Part shown: positions 51,045 to 60,964 of the stretch, piece after piece | Layout: the number at the start of each line of letters is the position of its first letter | Position numbering within the stretch: position 1 is the stretch's first letter | Program-made: the position numbers and the translations under genes | Notes under the pieces: generated by a model | Seen by the model: only the letters and a program-made list of their open reading frames with translations | What the model was told of the DNA's origin: nothing | The model's database searches: none | Assembly (NCBI RefSeq): GCF_900747795.2 | Contig: NC_041394.2 | Span: 338,371,414-338,435,413 of the forward strand | DNA length: 64,000 bases | Direction: 5' to 3' | Origin: Erpetoichthys calabaricus | Taxonomy: Eukaryota > Chordata > Cladistia > Polypteriformes > Polypteridae

Positions 51045-51510
51045 CTGAAATGAATGATGTGACTGTCAAAATAATAGCAGAATAAGCATTGTATAAGCAT
51101 TGCAAACTAATATAAATAACAGTTCATTATAATCACAGCAAATAAGTTTTTGACTTCTGTCAGGAATCATCATCATTGGTGCTGAGCAGTATGACCAAAA
51201 TTCTATATCATGGTATTTTTCAAAATTATACTGGTTTCACGGTACTGGACGGTATTTTTTTCCCCATGCATGAGTGGAAGTTAACCACATTTTCAACTGC
51301 AAATACTGGCTAAGAATAACATATTCCACTGTCATGAAAATTGTACATTGAACAAAAAACATTTTAGTATGCACACAAGTATTAATACAGGTTTGCATGG
51401 CTCCATAAAGTGAAAGTTTTCAAGGGGGGGCACTAATGAGAAGGAATCACATTGCATGACAGATGCAGTCAAAATATAGAGCCTTTTTATTGAACTAAGT
51501 TTGCAAACAA

Positions 51511-53712
51511 TATGAGTTGGTTTCAATGGTGGGGGAGGATGCCTGTCAGGCCTGGTAGGCCCAAACGTGTTGTGAGGGTCTGCGGGGAACGTCTGGCAGA
51601 GCCCCCTGTCAGAAGTAGCTTCAACACCCACCTCCGGCAGAACTTCAACCACGTCCCGAGGGAGGTGGGGGACATTGAGTCCGAATGGGCCATGTTCCGT
51701 GCCTCTATTGTTGTGGCGGCTGACCGGAGCTGTGGCCGTAAAGTGGTCAGTGCCTGTTGTGGCGGAAATCCCCGAACCCATTGGTGGACACCGGCGGTGA
51801 GGGATGCTGTCAAGCTGAAGGAGTCCTACCGGACCCTTTTATCCTGTAGGACTCTGGAGGCAGCTAATAGGTACCGGCAGGCCAAGTGGAATGCGGCTTT
51901 GGTGATTGCTGAGGCAAAAACTCGTGCATGGGAGGAGTTTGGGGAGGCCATGGAGAACGACTTTCGGACGGCTTCAAGGAGATTCTGGTCCACTGTCCGG
52001 CGTCTCAGGAGGAGGAAGCAGTGCAGTGTCAATACTGTATATGGTGGGGATGGTGCGCTGCTGACCTCGACTCGGGACGTTGTGGGTCGGTGGGGGAAGT
52101 ACTTCGAAGACCTCCTCAATCCCACTAACATGCCTTCCAATGAGGAAGCAGAGCCTGGGGACTCGGAGGTGGGCTCCCCCATCTCTGAGACTGAGGTCAC
52201 CGAGGTGGTCAAAAAACTCCTTGGTGTTAGGGCCCTGGGGGTGCATGAGATACGCCCGGAGTTCCTCAAGGCTCTGGATGTTGTAGGACTGTCTTCGTTG
52301 ACACATCTCTGCAACATCGCATGGACATCGAGGACAGTGCCTCTGGATTGGCAGACCGGGATGGTGGTCCCCCTCTTTAAGAAGGGGGACCAGAGGGTGT
52401 GTTCCAACTACAGAGGGATCACACTCCTCAGCCTCCCTGGAAAAGTCTATTTGGGGGTTCTGAAGAGGAGGGTCCGTCGGATAGTCGAACCTCGGATTCA
52501 GGAGGAACAGTGTGGTTTTCGTCCTGGTCGCGGAACAGTGGAACAGTTCTACACCCTTAGCAGAGTTGTGGAGGGTGCATTGGAGTTTGCCCAACCAGTC
52601 TACATGTGTTTTGTGGACTTGGAAAAGGCGTTCAACCGTGTCCCTCGGGGAATCCTGTGGGGGGTACTCCGAGAGTATGGGGTACCGGCCCCCTTGATAA
52701 GGGCTGTTCGGTCCCTGTACAACTGGTGTCAGAGCTTGGTCCGCATTTCCAGCAGTAAGTCGAACCCGTTTCCAGTGACAGCTGGACTCTGCCAGGGCTG
52801 CCCTTTGTCATCGATTCTGTTCATAACTTTTATGGACAGAATTTCTAGGCGCAGCCAGGGTGTTGAGGGGGTCCAGCTTGGTGGACTCAGGATTGGGTCA
52901 CTGCTTTTTGCAGATGATGTTGTCCTGTTTGCTTCATCAGGCCATGATCTTCAGTTCTCTCTGGATCGGTTCACAGCAGAGTGTGAAGCGGCTGGGATGA
53001 GAATCAGCACCTCCAAATCCAAGACCATTGTCCTCAGCCGGAAAACGGTGGAGTGCCCTCTCAGGGTTGGGAGCGAGATCCTAAGTGGAGGAGTTCAAGT
53101 ATCTCGGGGTCTTGTTCACGAGTGAGGGAAGAATGGAGCGTGAGATCGACAGGCGGATAGGTGCGGCATCCGCAGTAATGCGGGCTCTGCATCGGTCTGT
53201 CGTGGTGAAAAAGGAGCTGAGCCGTAAGGCAAAGTTCTCAATTTACCAGTCGATCTACATTCCTACCCTCACCTATGGTCATGAGTTATGGGTAGTGACT
53301 GAAAGAACGAGATCGCGAATACAAGCGGCTGAAATGAGTTTCCTCTGCAGGGTGTCTGGGCTCTCCCTTAAAGATAGGGTGAGAAGCTCAGTCATCCAGA
53401 AGGGGCTCAGAGTACAGCCGCTGCTCCTCCCTATCGAGAGGAGTCAGATGAGGTGGCTCGGGCATCTGATCAGGATGCCTCCTGGACGTCTCCCTGGTGA
53501 GGTGTTCCGGGCACGTCCAACCGGGAGGAGGCCCAGGGGAAGACCCAGGACACGCTGGAGGGACTATGTCTCCCGGCTGGCCTGGGAACACCTTGGGATT
53601 CTCCTGGAAGAGCTAGAAAAAGTGGCCGGGGAGAGGGAAGTCTGGGCATCTCTGGTCAAGCTGCTGACCCCGCGACCCGACCTCGGATAAGCGGAAGAGG
53701 ATGGATGGATGG
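51511..53712 (+). mobile_element. Rex3-like (RTE clade) LINE, 5'-truncated, 2.2 kb
   Basis: Flanked by an exact 14-bp duplication AAGTTTGCAAACAA (51,497-51,510; 53,713-53,726). It starts within the end of the endonuclease region and ends in a (GATG)n tail, the known Rex3 3' structure. It lies in the intron of the Harbinger Myb-like gene, in the opposite orientation. Confidence 0.92.
51512..53690 (+). pseudogene. Rex3 reverse transcriptase, truncated, one frameshift
   Basis: Frame 1 (51,512-53,125) carries the RT palm: QTGMVVPLFKKGDQRVCSNY, EEQCGFRPGRGTVEQF, CFVDLEKAFNRVPRGI, GLCQGCPLSSILFI and the catalytic LLFADDVVLFAS. A shift at about 53,085-53,125 moves to frame 2 (53,085-53,690), which carries EEFKYLGVLFTSEGRMEREI and the C-terminal RGRPRTRWRDYVSRLAWEHL. 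DRISRRSQ and the end RPDLG are as in other Rex3 copies. Only the one shift breaks it, besides the 5' truncation. Confidence 0.92.
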
Positions 53713-53726
53713 AAGTTTGCAAACAA

Positions 53727-54185
53727 CTTAAACTAAAATTTTGACAGCATATTTTCAACCATCCAAAGAGGCATTTAGACTTAGTAAAATATCCAGAGGT
53801 GCTTGTCAAAAGTTGTATTGCACTGAACATGTCTTTTTTGTTAACCAACTACACTTTGTTAATGTTAACAATCTCTGTCCACTAACACGTTAAAGTGACT
53901 TTTTAAACAACTTTACCATCATTAAACTGCATAATATTTAAACTAATAAACAATAAATAATAGTATTATTACTGGAAGTTGCACTATTACTTCCAAGACT
54001 TCAAAGCCCAGGTGCATTACACAGTATTCACCAAATTAAAATAAAACAAGTGCAACTTAGTGATGATATCTTTACCAACTGGACCATCATTAAGGCAAAC
54101 TGCATTAATATGGACCTTGCTTCAAGCTAAGCTATATACATACATAATAAAACTGCAACTTGCATTTATAATGCTAATTTATAAT
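53727..54185. other. Harbinger intron sequence, no feature
   Basis: AT-rich, non-coding; part of the 6.6-kb intron of the Myb-like gene. Confidence 0.5.
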
Positions 54186-54189
54186 GCTA

Positions 54190-55760
54190 GCCCTACGGAA
54201 GCGTATTAGAGCCACGGTGGGAAAAAAAAAAAAATACGAACACAGCGAAGAAAAAAAAAAGTATATGTCGAGATTAAAGTCGATATTTCCACTTTATTCA
54301 CATAGTTTATTTTGTCATTAAAGCAGAATGTCGTAAACTAAACTTCATCCTAAAATCAATGTTTAATTTACTAGATTTTCTCAAACCCCGCCATAAATTA
54401 ATGTAGCACATTAAATGCTTTGTGTTAAGTGTTTCCCGACCCAGTTGTTAATCGCCACGCGCTTCTTAAACTGACTTCCTCTGCATTAAGAAGAGGAGCC
54501 TGCAGCGATCGCCGCACAGAATACATTAACTTCATGATATTCCTGCTCTCAGAAAATGTAGAATGCTAAGATAATTTTTTATGATGAAATGCATTAAAGC
54601 AGGTATTAAACATTCATGGTAGTGAGGCGGTAGTGCTGCTCCCTCGCAGTAAGGGGTCCCCAGGTGTATGTTCAGTGTAGAGAATTTTATGGCAGGTGTG
54701 ACGAGGCTCCAAAAAACTGGATGTATGAATGGATAGCGCATAGGTTTAACTTAAATATTGTGTAAATATTGGGTGTGTGATCTGGTGGTTGGAGACACGA
54801 ACACAGAATTCAATGGATATTCTTCTGAGCGGGCTTTCTTTATTGCATGCATGCTGTCTCTTTCTGACGTATTAAACCCCCAGTTCCTCTCTTTCCTTTT
54901 TCTTTCTCCACCTAACCAATCACCACATGATAAATGTCATTGTGAAATTAAACCTAGTTATAAACTTAAACCACGGAGTGTTCAGAACTCAAAAAAAAAA
55001 TCTTCGTTATACATGTTTAATTATGCTATCCATTTTGGATTGTGCCCATCCCAGCAAGCATTGTGTGCGAGGCAGGAGCAAATCCTGAACGTGGCACCAG
55101 CACATTGCAGAGTGAATACAAGCAATACATACACTAGCAGGGTTAATATAGCATAACAAAACCCCACATCCTACATGACTTTGAAAAAAAACTGAAACAC
55201 GCCGAGTAAACCCACCAGAAAAACATGCAAATTCAAGGCAGGGAACATCTGGGACCCGCTTTGCGGCGACGCAGCAGTGCACCCTCAACCACACCCTGCC
55301 CCCCACATGATTAATACATGCTTTAATGCATTTCATCATGAAAATTATATCAAGTATTTATCTTAGCATTTTAAATGTTCAGGGAGCAGGAATATCATGA
55401 AATTAAAGTATTATGTGTGGTAATTGCTGCCTGCGCCTCCTCTTAATGTAACAGGAAGTCAGTTTAAGAAGCACATAGCGATTAACATGGCTCCAGGAAC
55501 ACTTAACACAAAGCATTTAATGTGCTACATATCTTATGACGGGGTTTGAGAAAATCTAGTAAATTAAATATTCATTTTAAGATGAAGTTTAGTTTTCGAT
55601 GTTCTGCTTTAATGACAAATTACGAGAATAAAGTCAATATGTCGACTTTAATCTTGACATAAACAGCAATAATAAAGTCAACATGTCGACTTTATTCTCA
55701 TCATAAGTGTCAAGATTAAAGTGGAAATGTTGAGAATAAATTCAACATGTCGTCACACTA
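54190..55760. mobile_element. Fold-back element with arms of 300 bp or more
   Basis: 54,315-54,606 and 55,311-55,617 are inverted repeats at roughly 80% identity (ACTAGATTTTCTCAAACCCC, GCACATTAAATGCTTTGTGT, CTTCTTAAACTGACTTCCT, GATGAAATGCATTAAAGCA, each mirrored on the right). Weaker similarity continues outward to about 54,190 and 55,760. The 0.7-kb loop contains a SINE-like sequence. No coding capacity. Confidence 0.75.
54612..54740 (+). mobile_element. tRNA-derived SINE head in the fold-back loop
   Basis: GGCGGTAGTGCTGCTCCCTC resembles the A-box region of the SINE at 17,742, followed by diverged body sequence and GGATGTATGAATGGAT. Confidence 0.45.
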
Positions 55761-55914
55761 TTACACAGTACCCGGGTACATTACACAGTATTGAAAAAAA
55801 AATAAATCAAAGAAGTACAACATGGCTTGCAGTATTATGCAGTAGTATAGAAACAGTATTCACACATTTGAACATAATGATCCACCCACATCCGACCTTT
55901 TAAAACCAAACTCA

Positions 55915-56433
55915 CTCACAGTTTTCATCCTCTTTCTTTGTACGTTTATCATTCATTTGCTCAGAGGTTGATGCATTTACTTCCTGAGCAGCTCTTCTTT
56001 TCTCCACCCTAATGGCCCGCTTCTTCTCGTCTTTCGTCTGCATCTTTTTGCATTAAAACTGATTAAGGCAGCGTTTGTGTTGCAATTACTTAGCATGTTT
56101 TCCTTAACTTTTCACTTAACCTGGCACTTAAATCTTCAATCTGTCTCAAGAATGATTTAAGATATGAAGAGGCAAAGGAAATGACGGTGAAGGTGGTAGG
56201 GATGAGAACAGCGCCTTTATGCATGTGCCGCACGGCCGCCCCGCTGGCTGCTTCTGTGAGTTGATTATACAATAAAATAAAAGAAGAATAATAAAAATCA
56301 TCACCCTGAAAGCAGACAGTAGACGTCACGTAGTATATTTGTACCAAAGTTCAGGTCAATTGGTGAAACGATTTGCGAGCTACAGGTGGTTTAATATCCT
56401 GGACAGCCACGGTAGCATATTATACAAGAAGAT
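55915..56433 (+). repeat. Dispersed repeat, copy 2
   Basis: Partner of 47,965-48,460. Retains a longer 3' end (GGTGAAACGATTTGCGAGCT, then CCACGGTAGCATATTATACA). Confidence 0.75.
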
Positions 56434-57084
56434 AAGGATAGTGTGGAAAATGGCAAGGGCGGAAAGAATAGTAGTAGGCGCTGTAAATAAAGAAACAGTC
56501 ATATTTGGCAGGTGAAAGAAAGAGAATGGGAGTAAGGAACAATGAGTGTGAATAAATTATATAAAAGGTGATATGGGTTAGAAGGCAATTATATACAAAG
56601 AAAGAGAAACTTCTCCCCATTAAGAATGTTTTACAGAAGGTCATGGACAGGATAAAATTCCTTGAATCTAGGACCTGAAAAGGAAAACCACCCCTGGCGC
56701 CAGGTAAGTGTTTTACATTTCTTTTAAAATATTTATTTAATGGTTTTATGGTTGTGAAAATGGTTTTATGGATGAACCACAAAACCAGCATTTCCAAATG
56801 GAAGCCATGGAAAAGTCAGGGCGTTCACGGGAAAACCGGGAGAGAAAAAAATAACTAATTTGTTTTAATTGAATAAAGCAATTAGCACAAAAAACATGTT
56901 TGTTATTAGCTGTGGTTAGTTTTATATATATATAAGTGCACGGATTTCAGGTGATGAGTAAACGTTAGTTTCTATTGTGATGTGTTGTAAAGAAAATAAG
57001 TTATTTACTTTAAAGTTATACCGTAGAACTTAAAATATTGTCACCTTATTTATTACGGTAAAATTTTGGCAACCGCAGCTGCCA

Positions 57085-57215
57085 GTTTGTTCTGCAAATT
57101 TAACATTTTTTTTTCCACAGTGAACAAGATGCAGAGGACAGAAAGATTTGGAAGAAGATGATCCGCTGTGGCAACCCCTAACGGGAGCAGCCGAAAGAAG
57201 AAGAAGACAGTGTAC
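57085..57215 (+). mobile_element. Retroelement 3' end with AAG-rich tail, copy 1
   Basis: GATGATCCGCTGTGGCAACC, then GGGAGCAGCCGAAAGAAGAA, a widespread fish repeat end. A second copy is at 59,625-59,725. Confidence 0.5.
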
Positions 57216-57377
57216 AAATAGGCAAACCGTATCACAGACCTTCGCTTCCATTATATATCATATTATATGTGTGTGTGTTTGTTTGAGATACAGTATCTGC
57301 CAAATAATAAAATGAGTACACGACACGTGTTTTGCCCTCAGTGGTGCTCTTCAGCTGTACACACTTTTGTATCCCTT

Positions 57378-57448
57378 CTCTACGGAAGCTTTTTAGGGCC
57401 ATGTGAAGAAAAAAAATACGGACATGGCCCTAATACGCTTCCGTAAAT
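57378..57448. repeat. Short palindromic element (about 70 bp)
   Basis: Arms TACGGAAGC..TTAGGGCCATGT and ACATGGCCCTAA..GCTTCCGTA around an A-rich centre can form a hairpin. The same arm sequence (CCTACGGAAGCGTATTAGAG) starts the fold-back element at about 54,191. Confidence 0.75.
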
Positions 57449-57619
57449 CTCGGAATCACGGCGGCTGGTTCGCTTATTTGGCAGGGTAAAGACTTTGGCG
57501 TCGTACACTTACTCACTATAAATTAGTTAATATACATGATAATATAAAATACACGTTTCATTACTCACTCTTAAGTGGGTCACTATATGATAATGTAGAA
57601 AATATGTTCAGTTACTCAC

Positions 57620-58019
57620 TGTTCAATTCTGGCGGCGATTCAGTGTCCACGCTATCCGATGCTGCCGATGGTGTTGCCGCATACGACTCGAAAACGTTAG
57701 GTTCGCTACTTGGTTTAAGGCCGATTATTTTGTCAATGATATCATACCACTGAAACTTTTCTTTTTCGTCCGATGAGCTGCCAGACTTACGTAATGCATC
57801 CCGTATTTTTAGGTACTGAATCCTCAGTTTTTTCACTTTGTCACGACACTGTTCAATTGATCTTTGGTATCCACGAGCATGAAGGTAGTCTCTAATCTTA
57901 CCAAATATCTCCGAGTTTTTGTGTGTTGTATCCAGTTGCTCCTGGATACTGTCATCGGCCCAAATTTCAAGTAAACACTGCACTTCTGCAATAGACCAGA
58001 GCGATCCCTTTGCCGCCAT
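57620..58019 (-). CDS. Harbinger Myb/SANT-like protein, exon 1 (DNA-binding domain)
   Basis: 133 codons from MAAKGSLWSIAEVQCLLEIW. Residues about 7-90 form a trihelix Myb/SANT-like domain (Myb_DNA-bind_4 type) with the usual aromatic anchors W8, W20 and W102 (FQWYDIID). An acidic Ser-rich linker follows. The exon ends at AACA|GTGAGT (donor 57,619), and the frame stops nine bases later. In the Harbinger family this protein binds the transposon ends and brings the transposase into the nucleus. It lies about 210 bp inside the right terminus, transcribed inward, toward the transposase gene. The frame is intact. Confidence 0.9.
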
Positions 58020-58229
58020 GTTTGTTTAACTGATTTGTCGCATCACTGACGTCATGTCCGTTTTTTGTGCTCAGGCACGTTTAGCGATCACACGGGTCCC
58101 AAATTCTACTAAATGTTGCCTAGGCGGCACCAGGGCACGGAACTAGTCAAACGAACTAGACTTTGTGGGATTACATGCGGACAAATGTTCTCGGGGAGAA
58201 AGAAAATGCTAGTGTGAGTACAACCCTTA

Positions 58230-59620
58230 AACTTTTTAGATTGCATATGTATCCTTATTGAACAGGCGCTATATAACTCAACCACATACTAAACCTCTTC
58301 ATTTTTTTTCTATTCTTTGCCTTCTTGTAAGCAGTAGTAAGATTCACAAAGACTTAATGTCAGGTAGAATTCTAAATTCATACTTTCCAATTATACTAAT
58401 TTTTTTACTATATTTTTTAATTTCTAGGAAGTGTCAAATTTTGCATTTCCAGATTCAGAAAAGTAATCATGTCACCATTTTCAGCTTTCATTTAATCTTC
58501 CAATCATTTTCACTTCTACTGCTTCTACAGTCCTGTAACCAACAGCCACACGACCCGATGCTTTCTATGACAAGTGAGCCTTTTACTGTGTTTAAAGAAA
58601 AAACAAAAAAAAAGTGTAGCTGTAAGGGCTACTACATTTGTTTTTTTTTTTTTTTTGCCTTCTATTTAACAGTCAGTCCATCACTGTCTAACATGCTTAG
58701 ACCTAAACAGGGTCACAGATGTTTGCTGTATAAGTGAGAGAGTGTGAGTGTGTATAAACTACTGTATGTGCACAGGTAAGCGAATATTTAATTTTAAAAG
58801 TTACAGACTAATGTATGTATATAAGAAAGCAAAAGACTGAAGCAGAATTTCAAGATACCTCTTACTTGCTCTTCTCTGAATGCAGTTATTTTTAAAATGT
58901 TAAACCACAAACATTTCAGCCACATTGCCATTTCCGATTCTCGGGTGAATGGCAAAATGGCTCCTTTATCATGAATGTCTGTAGATGGATCCCACAGCGG
59001 GCCATATTAGTTATATGGGATAGACGTCAATATTGTTGAGGATTGAAATAATAATTTAAGGGGAAGGTTTATGGAGGTATGTATTTGATCTGTCGAGTCC
59101 GTGTGCTGCGGACTGAGATCACTGCTTCTCAGCATTCCACTGAAGCTTTCCATTTCATCCCTACTTTACTATGATTTTTGCCCATCTTCTCTCTTCTGAT
59201 CCTCCATAATTTACAGGACATCCTAAGATAGGAGTGTAAGGCATTTGAGAGTGAATGTAAAAAGAGTAGGTGACTACTGGAGGTCAGGAGCTTTAACAAA
59301 ATGGCACATCTCAGGGTGCCCTCTTAAACTCACACTGCCATACTCACCACAAGCATCTCCCTTGAACACAACAGCATTATAAAATTATGCTTTAGAGAAT
59401 AAGGTCAACAAAACTGAGCTCATCTAATCAGAAAACACTCCAACACCACCAATTAAGACTGAACCCACACAAGTCATTACCTTTCCATTGCTTTTCATTG
59501 AATACAGTCTCCTCACAATGCGTACACACATTTACAATTACAGCTTAATGCATAATGTGAATTATTAAAACTCAGTTAAAAGTGAGTTTTATGGATGTGG
59601 TGAGATAGGACAAGCAAGTG
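58230..59620. other. Non-coding stretch right of the Harbinger element
   Basis: An open frame at 58,258-58,737 (+) is Leu/Phe/Ser-rich, interrupted by low-complexity T-runs, and matches nothing I know. No zinc-finger repeats were found here, although an apparent zinc-finger 5' exon on the minus strand at 59,887 would need them downstream. Confidence 0.5.
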
Positions 59621-59624
59621 ATGG

Positions 59625-59725
59625 AAGTAACAGAACAGGATGCAGAGGACAGGGAAATAGGGAGGAGGATGGTCTGCTATGGCGACAGCTTTAATGGGGG
59701 CAGCCGAAAAAAGAAGAAGTTAAAA
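59625..59725 (+). mobile_element. Retroelement 3' end with AAG-rich tail, copy 2
   Basis: GGATGGTCTGCTATGGCGAC then GGGGGCAGCCGAAAAAAGAA; partner of 57,085-57,215. Confidence 0.5.
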
Positions 59726-59886
59726 GTGAGTAATTTCCAAAAAAAAAAAACCTTTTCCCCCACTGTTCATCATATAATATAAAACCTCTATACTTTTTCC
59801 AAGTTTCATGTAAAAATGATGAGAATTCCTTTACAGGCCCATACTGATAACCTTAAAACTTAAATATATTTTTATTTTACACTTAC

Positions 59887-60208
59887 TTTGGCCAGAACAA
59901 TTTGAAGATGATGGTTGATCTTCTCGAGTTCTAACAGAAAACATTTCCTCAGTTCTCTTTGTGTCAGATTGTAATGATTCAGAACTCACTTTAAGGTCGA
60001 CACACTTCATAATTTTATGTTCGTGCGTCTTGATGTTGAAAGACATATCCTTAGACTCTTCTTTAATGCCCACTGATCCCAGTTCACAACGTTCATCTTT
60101 AATGCACAGACTCTCCTGTTTGGAGTGAGAAGACTCCCATTCACATTCCTCCCCTTTAATACTCACTGTCATTATGTCAGCCTCACATGTTTCCTCTTTT
60201 ACATTCAT
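59887..60208 (-). CDS. Possible N-terminal exon of a C2H2 zinc-finger gene
   Basis: About 107 codons from MNVKEETCEADIMTVSIKGE. It shows repeated acidic IKEE/IKDE units (SIKGEECEWESSHSKQESLC, GSVGIKEESKDM) and SSESLQSDTKRTEEMFSVRT, a pattern I associate with the exon ahead of zinc-finger arrays in fish. The exon is bounded by TTTCTTTCAACAG (acceptor, exon from 60,245) and CCAAA|GTAAGT (donor at 59,886). No finger exon is visible on the minus strand anywhere to the left, so it may be an orphan exon, a dead gene, or spliced to something unseen. The function assignment is inference. Confidence 0.5.
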
Positions 60209-60245
60209 CTTAATGTTACAGTAAATGCCAGCTGCTTCTTCTTTG

Positions 60246-60960
60246 CTGTTGAAAGAAAAGGATTTAATTCCTTCAAAACTGCACCATTCAGTTCTAAAAA
60301 TATTTTAATTGTAACAGCTACAGCAACAAAAGTTGATGTCAAGTCAGACAGTAAGGGGAAATCACACTGTAGCATAATAACGGTACCTCATTGCTCTTCA
60401 TATGAAATTATCAAATATAAAACAAACTTAGAAGTGTGGAGTAAAGTTATAGAAACATTCCCGCTGTTGTGGGCCACCAGTATTCACTGCTTGCCTTACA
60501 CATATTATGTGTAAAAGGGCTGAATGGCATTTTTGGCAGGTTTTCTTTATTTATTTGTCTATTGTAAGATGCGCCTATTGAACTTCTGTAACAATTTAGT
60601 GGAAACAAAGTAATAGCATGGGACATAATATTACTTGTTAACTTGGGGCATGGAGCTTAATTTTTCTAGCTTGGGAAGGAACAGAAACTTTTGAAGGAGG
60701 TTGATAAATATTGGCAAGGAATGGTCATGCTCTGCACATTCAAACATCAGTTTTTGCTTTCAAAGATTTTTTTAAAAACACATTTGAATTATATTTAAGT
60801 AGCCATAGTCAATCTGACAGCCCTATAAGACCTAACTCGTCACTACTTCTTAAATGGACACCAACTACACTACTTTTGCACAAGTCACTGTGCACTGAAT
60901 AAAGAAAGAAAGAAAGAAAGAAATTCTAAAATTTAAGTAGCACATTATTTTTTTATATAT
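60246..60960. other. Non-coding stretch; GAAA microsatellite at its end
   Basis: No gene seen. (GAAA)n at about 60,900-60,922. Confidence 0.5.
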
Positions 60961-60964
60961 TTAC

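Larger units (their letters stand above)
44109..58226. mobile_element. PIF/Harbinger transposon, about 14.1 kb, two split genes, filled with nested repeats
   Basis: Left terminus GGTCGTACTCACACTAG, right terminus read inward GGGTTGTACTCACACTAG; TTA lies immediately outside both (44,106-44,108; 58,227-58,229), the standard 3-bp Harbinger target duplication. Inside are two convergent genes: the DDE transposase (+, 44,290-49,893) and a Myb/SANT-like protein (-, 58,019-50,671). Nested inserts are two Tc1 copies, a MITE, a Rex3 LINE, a fold-back element, two copies of a dispersed repeat and TA microsatellites. All lie in introns or between genes. Harbingers are usually 3-6 kb, so this copy is inflated. 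Confidence 0.88.

Noticed and set aside
58258-58737. 159-codon open frame right of the Harbinger
   Set aside because: Driven by T-rich sequence (Phe/Leu/Ser), includes poly(T) runs, no recognisable domain.
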